The notes below the pieces were generated by a model, which was given only the letters and a program-made list of their open reading frames with translations, was not told the origin of the DNA and ran no database searches. From the NCBI GenBank assembly GCA_910576935.1, contig CAJTKG010000048.1, forward strand, positions 1 to 16,382: a stretch of 16,382 nucleotides of DNA. The letters are read 5' to 3'. A program made the translations under genes and the position numbers. The stretch comes from an uncultured Muribaculaceae bacterium. Lineage in GTDB: Bacteria; Bacteroidota; Bacteroidia; Bacteroidales; Muribaculaceae. This document shows, in pieces, positions 13,060 through 16,382 of the stretch (position 1 is the stretch's first letter; every line of letters starts with the position of its first letter).

Positions 13060-13071
13060 TTTTTCATGATG

Positions 13072-13079
13072 CAAAATTA
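13072..13079 (-). promoter_or_regulatory. -7 promoter box of the hydrolase gene
   Basis: TAATTTTG on the minus strand matches TAnnTTTG, giving a leader of about 35-40 bases that contains the CCCCGACAAG motif. No clear -33 element, as expected of a promoter needing an activator. Confidence 0.55.
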
Positions 13080-13176
13080 TACCCGAATATTGTGGCGGCC
13101 TGTACCAATCTTACGGATAGAAATACCATGATTACATATAATTCAATCAAACGGTGGCGGTATATTTGAAAAAGTA

Positions 13177-13184
13177 TATCTTTG
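13177..13184 (+). promoter_or_regulatory. -7 promoter box of the AraC-type gene
   Basis: TATCTTTG matches TAnnTTTG and is followed at once by the small palindrome TATCA-GATA-TGATA (13185-13198), near the predicted transcription start. No -33 element is seen. The palindrome is a possible autoregulatory site. Confidence 0.55.
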
Positions 13185-13211
13185 TATCAGATATGATAAA
13201 GCGATATTACT

Positions 13212-14108
13212 ATGGAAATATATCATGCAGACACAATAGAGAAATACAACCGCTATTTCGGCTTTGAGACACGGCATCCGTTGGTCGGGATTGTTCATTT
13301 CGACAGTTCCGTGCCGCAAAACAGCCACATCATGTCTTTCGGCTTTTATGCCTTGTTTTTGAAAAAGACAACAGGGTGTCGCATAAACTATGGCAAGACA
13401 ACCTATGATTTCGATGATGAGACTGTCGTGAGCTTTGCTCCCGGTCAGACGGTGGGCATATACCGCATTGAAGACGGCCCGGCTCCGGAATCGACCGGAT
13501 TGTTATTCCATCCCGATTTTTTACACCGCACACCCTTAGGGCAGAAAATCAAACAATATTCCTTTTTCTCATATGCCTCTAACGAAGCCCTCCATCTGTC
13601 AGTCGACGAGAGGCTGATATTACAGGACTATATGGATAAGATAGCCCGTGAGTTGCAACATCCTATCGACAAATTTTCAAAATCGCTGATTATCTCCAAT
13701 ATCGAGGTATTGTTGAATTACTGTATGCGCTTCTACGAGAGACAATTCATAACCCGCGAGGAATTAAATCAAGGCACCATGGGCAGGTTTGAGCAACTCA
13801 TCGACGATTACCTCGACAAAGGGCTGGGGATAACTGAGGGAATACCCACTGTAAAATATTTTGCCGACAAAATATGTCTTTCGCCAAACTATTTTGGAGA
13901 TCTGGTGAAATCCGAGACAGGCAAGACCGCGCAAGAATATATTCAGCTTAAAATGCTCAACTTCGCTAAAAGCTCGCTTTTAGATCCACAGCTAAACACC
14001 AAGCAGATAGCAGAGTTGCTCGGATTCCAATACCCGCAGCACTTCATACGCTTCTTCAAAAAACAGACAGGCATCACTCCGAGGGAATACCGCCTGAAAA
14101 TATGTTGA
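13212..14108 (+). CDS. AraC-family transcriptional regulator
   Basis: The 298-residue product has an N-terminal cupin-like sensing half (about 1-190, starting EKYNRYFGFETRHPLVGIVHF as in many Bacteroidales AraC proteins). The C-terminal AraC DNA-binding domain (about 211-298) contains two helix-turn-helix units: TVKYFADKICLSPNYFGDLV and KQIAELLGFQYPQHFIRFFK, followed by the family signature TGITPREYR. No membrane segment. The gene is divergent from the secreted hydrolase with 183 bases between, so that gene is the most likely target. A role on the RHS-type gene 76 bases downstream, same strand, is also possible. The inducer is unknown. Confidence 0.92.
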   Translation: MEIYHADTIEKYNRYFGFETRHPLVGIVHFDSSVPQNSHIMSFGFYALFLKKTTGCRINYGKTTYDFDDETVVSFAPGQTVGIYRIEDGPAPESTGLLFHPDFLHRTPLGQKIKQYSFFSYASNEALHLSVDERLILQDYMDKIARELQHPIDKFSKSLIISNIEVLLNYCMRFYERQFITREELNQGTMGRFEQLIDDYLDKGLGITEGIPTVKYFADKICLSPNYFGDLVKSETGKTAQEYIQLKMLNFAKSSLLDPQLNTKQIAELLGFQYPQHFIRFFKKQTGITPREYRLKIC

Positions 14109-14121
14109 AAACTCTTTAATT

Positions 14122-14153
14122 TTTGCAAATTAGCCATCAGCATTATATATTTG
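14122..14153 (+). promoter_or_regulatory. Promoter of the RHS-type gene with paired TTTGCAAAT
   Basis: TTTG (14122-14125), 20-base spacer, TATATTTG (14146-14153): a full consensus promoter, about 30 bases before the ATG at 14185. Both elements are part of an exact 9-base direct repeat, TTTGCAAAT (14122-14130 and 14150-14158), whose core TTTGCAAA is itself palindromic. Confidence 0.75.
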
Positions 14154-14184
14154 CAAATAATAAATTACATTATGCTCTGCCGCC

Positions 14185-16382
14185 ATGAAAAGACCGCTCT
14201 CAATCATAATTCTATGGCTGTGTTGTATCATTGCAGCATTCTCACAAGACAGCAGCATTCCTGCCATACCGTGGCCCGACCGTCAGGTTTGGCCCGAGAG
14301 TCCGCGGGCGGCGCAGTTGCGGCGGGTGATGATGCCGACGCCGGGATTGCTGACGGGTGCGGTCGAGTTTGAGATACCCGTCTACACAATCGAGGCCGAG
14401 GGGGTATCGATACCGGTCGCTCTAAAATACCGCTCGAACGGCATAAAGGTCGACGACGACCCGCAGCCCGTCGGCTACGGCTGGACTCTGACACCCGCCC
14501 TCCGCGTCAGCCGCCGCATAATGGGCCGCCCCGACGGCTATTATCCTTTTTCACTCGATTTTCCTTATATCAATTATAATGACCCGGATGAGGACGTGAA
14601 TGAAGACAAGGACGGTTTTTATATGAAATGTTTCGGCTCTATAACTATGGTCGGAACGGGTTGCAGTCACGGACAAGGCTCACGACCGAAAGGGGGTAGT
14701 GACTTTGACCGCTATGATACCGAGCATGATATTTTTACATTCTATCTGCCTGACAAGATCCTGACGATGGCTTTTGACAAGGGTAAATTTGTCGGTGTCG
14801 ACTGCGACGAATATAAGTTTGAAAATGATGCACAACTGACATATATCCACGTGACCGACCCTCGCGGCGTGAAGTATGTTTTTGATGTCGACGGTGAATG
14901 TCTGGAGGAAGGATATTTTGTAACGGAGCTTTTGATGTCAAAGATTGTTTTGCCCTCAGAAAATTCAATAATGATAAACTGGCAGAACAACCCACACCTT
15001 GACCGTGGTCTCTGGTGTTCCACTCCGCAAATAATAGTTCACAATAACGAATCCATACCGTGCGTTTATGAAGTGCCGTATGAAGACTACGGCGACGGTA
15101 TGCTTTATAATCCTATTCATTATAGTTATACCAAGGACTTATCCTCAATCACTTTCCCTGGCGGTAAGGTTGCGTTCAACTATCGTCGCGATAATATGCT
15201 GGAGTCTATAAAGGTATCGGATTCAAACAATCTAACAATCATCAACGCGTGTTTTGAATATGACGACCAGCCGTCATGGAAAGGATTTTTATTAAGCAAA
15301 GCAATTATATCGGAAGATAAGATATATAGTTTTGAATATCATAAAACCACACCTCTCGAGGATGTGCCCAAGATGGACTGGTGGGGCTATTTCAACGGTC
15401 ATGCCAAATTCAGCCATCGCTCGCCATATTTCAAGCCTAAAACCAAAGCCGGTCAATGGAGTGATCTTCGTTGTGCAGCCGACTATATACCTCGTGAATA
15501 TCCGATATTGGGAGATAGCAAAGAAATAGACGAGACGCTGATGAAATGTAATTTACTGAAAAAAGCCGTCTATCCGACAGGTGCTATAGCCGAATGGGAG
15601 TATGAAACTCATCGATTTGCGCCATATGCCTGTACAGACAGCCGCATCACCGATCATCTCTACGATACAACTCTTGATCGCGGCGGCGGTCTGAGAGTCA
15701 AATCGGTAACGTTAAAGAACGGCGAAAATGACGAGCATCCTCAAGTGCGCCGTTACATCTATGGCGAAAACGGCAACGGTTTGGCTGAATGCACAGCAGC
15801 CCCGGTGCTCTCAACTTTCGTTTCAGTTACCCGTCTTTTGGTACATGGTGGATTTGAAGATATTGACACCAGACTTCCACAACATTTTGTCACAACTCTT
15901 AACAGTAGGTCCGACTATATGACAGGTCAAATAGGAATTCCGGATTTGTGGTATAGCTGCGTGACAGAAGTGTGCGATAAAGGAAAAACTGAATATCGTT
16001 TTAAGAGTCTCTGTAAACCCAATGATGTCAGCAGAGGTTGGGGCTATGCATTCCCATTTAACAACTATACTGCATTCTCAAAAGGGCCACAATTGGTTAG
16101 CAAGACAATATTCAAAAGTGCGAATGGCCGGTATTTACCCGTAGAAAAGGATAGCATTAAATATGAAATGGCCCAGAATAAAACATTTCTAACGAGTATT
16201 GCTATCCAAAGATTGTTAACTCAAAAAATGAACGACGACTATGCTCCCGATTTCGGTATATCCAGAGAAATGGGCATATACGGTGTTACCGCAAGACGAT
16301 GCGATTATGATTGGTTTTGTTTACATCAATACGATTATGTCATGCAGACCGAAAAATATGTCGGCAAGAAGACAACGACCTA
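14185..16382 (+). CDS. Large secreted RHS/YD-type protein, C-terminus beyond window
   Basis: From ATG 14185 the frame stays open to the window edge, 732 codons, with no stop. It begins with a signal peptide (MKRPLSIIILWLCCIIAAFS, then QDSS). There is no lipobox, so cleavage by signal peptidase I is likely. Residues 51-118 match the N-terminal part of Bacteroidota RHS proteins: PTPGLLTGAVEFEIPVYTI, then LKYRSNGIKVDDDPQPVGYGWTL, then RIMGRPDG. Further on are DPRGVKYVFDVDGE and ITFPGGKVAFNYRRDNMLESIKV (YD-like strands), RGGGLRVKSVTLKNG and RRYIYGENGNG. RHS proteins form large beta-shells and often carry variable C-terminal toxins; whether this one does lies outside the window. GC content drops sharply after about 14540. 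It is preceded by a consensus promoter. Confidence 0.85.
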   Translation, partial: MKRPLSIIILWLCCIIAAFSQDSSIPAIPWPDRQVWPESPRAAQLRRVMMPTPGLLTGAVEFEIPVYTIEAEGVSIPVALKYRSNGIKVDDDPQPVGYGWTLTPALRVSRRIMGRPDGYYPFSLDFPYINYNDPDEDVNEDKDGFYMKCFGSITMVGTGCSHGQGSRPKGGSDFDRYDTEHDIFTFYLPDKILTMAFDKGKFVGVDCDEYKFENDAQLTYIHVTDPRGVKYVFDVDGECLEEGYFVTELLMSKIVLPSENSIMINWQNNPHLDRGLWCSTPQIIVHNNESIPCVYEVPYEDYGDGMLYNPIHYSYTKDLSSITFPGGKVAFNYRRDNMLESIKVSDSNNLTIINACFEYDDQPSWKGFLLSKAIISEDKIYSFEYHKTTPLEDVPKMDWWGYFNGHAKFSHRSPYFKPKTKAGQWSDLRCAADYIPREYPILGDSKEIDETLMKCNLLKKAVYPTGAIAEWEYETHRFAPYACTDSRITDHLYDTTLDRGGGLRVKSVTLKNGENDEHPQVRRYIYGENGNGLAECTAAPVLSTFVSVTRLLVHGGFEDIDTRLPQHFVTTLNSRSDYMTGQIGIPDLWYSCVTEVCDKGKTEYRFKSLCKPNDVSRGWGYAFPFNNYTAFSKGPQLVSKTIFKSANGRYLPVEKDSIKYEMAQNKTFLTSIAIQRLLTQKMNDDYAPDFGISREMGIYGVTARRCDYDWFCLHQYDYVMQTEKYVGKKTTT

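Noticed and set aside
14185..14247. Lipoprotein signal in the RHS-type protein because of the CC pair
   Set aside because: The residues before the cysteines (L-W-L) do not form a lipobox; an ordinary signal peptide fits better.

Overview
This window is almost certainly from a Bacteroidota chromosome, most likely order Bacteroidales. A gut family such as Muribaculaceae would fit the GC level and codon use, but that is an inference. The evidence is the repeated TAnnTTTG promoter -7 box (twice with a TTTG 20 bases upstream), the absence of Shine-Dalgarno sequences before most starts, a short NusA without C-terminal acidic repeats, a long low-complexity IF-2 N-terminus and a TopA with C-terminal repeats in place of zinc ribbons.

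Layout. Positions 1-72 hold the first 24 codons of an unidentified minus-strand gene. Positions 73-508 have no gene but are full of short inverted and direct repeats. Positions 509-1090 form a compact minus-strand unit: promoter, tRNA-Glu, rpsT, a second tRNA-Glu and a strong terminator. recO (plus) follows and converges on, and overlaps, folK. Positions 1862-7271 are the minus-strand rimP-nusA-infB-folK cluster (ribosome maturation, transcription elongation/termination, translation initiation, folate synthesis), with a hairpin plus U-tract in the rimP leader. Positions 7359-10632 are topA followed by an RluA-type pseudouridine synthase. From 10784 to 14108 come single genes: a TM1586-type nitroreductase, a DUF486 small membrane protein, a secreted alpha/beta hydrolase with a cysteine nucleophile, and a divergent AraC-type regulator. 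From 14185 to the right edge runs a large secreted RHS/YD-type protein whose frame is open to the end of the window (732 codons seen, no stop).

How it works together. The left two thirds are information-processing housekeeping genes. The right third is accessory: the AraC regulator probably controls the hydrolase next to it, and the RHS-like gene is compositionally mosaic.

The observations most worth checking are: (1) a 10-base leader motif, CCCCGACAAG, found just upstream of the start codons of infB, nusA and the hydrolase, extending to a 14+6 base match between infB and the hydrolase; (2) a near-perfect 22-bp-stem inverted repeat inside the folK coding sequence; (3) S20 flanked by twin tRNA-Glu genes with a structured linker; (4) an attenuator-like hairpin in the rimP-nusA-infB leader; (5) the RHS-like gene with its sharp GC change.
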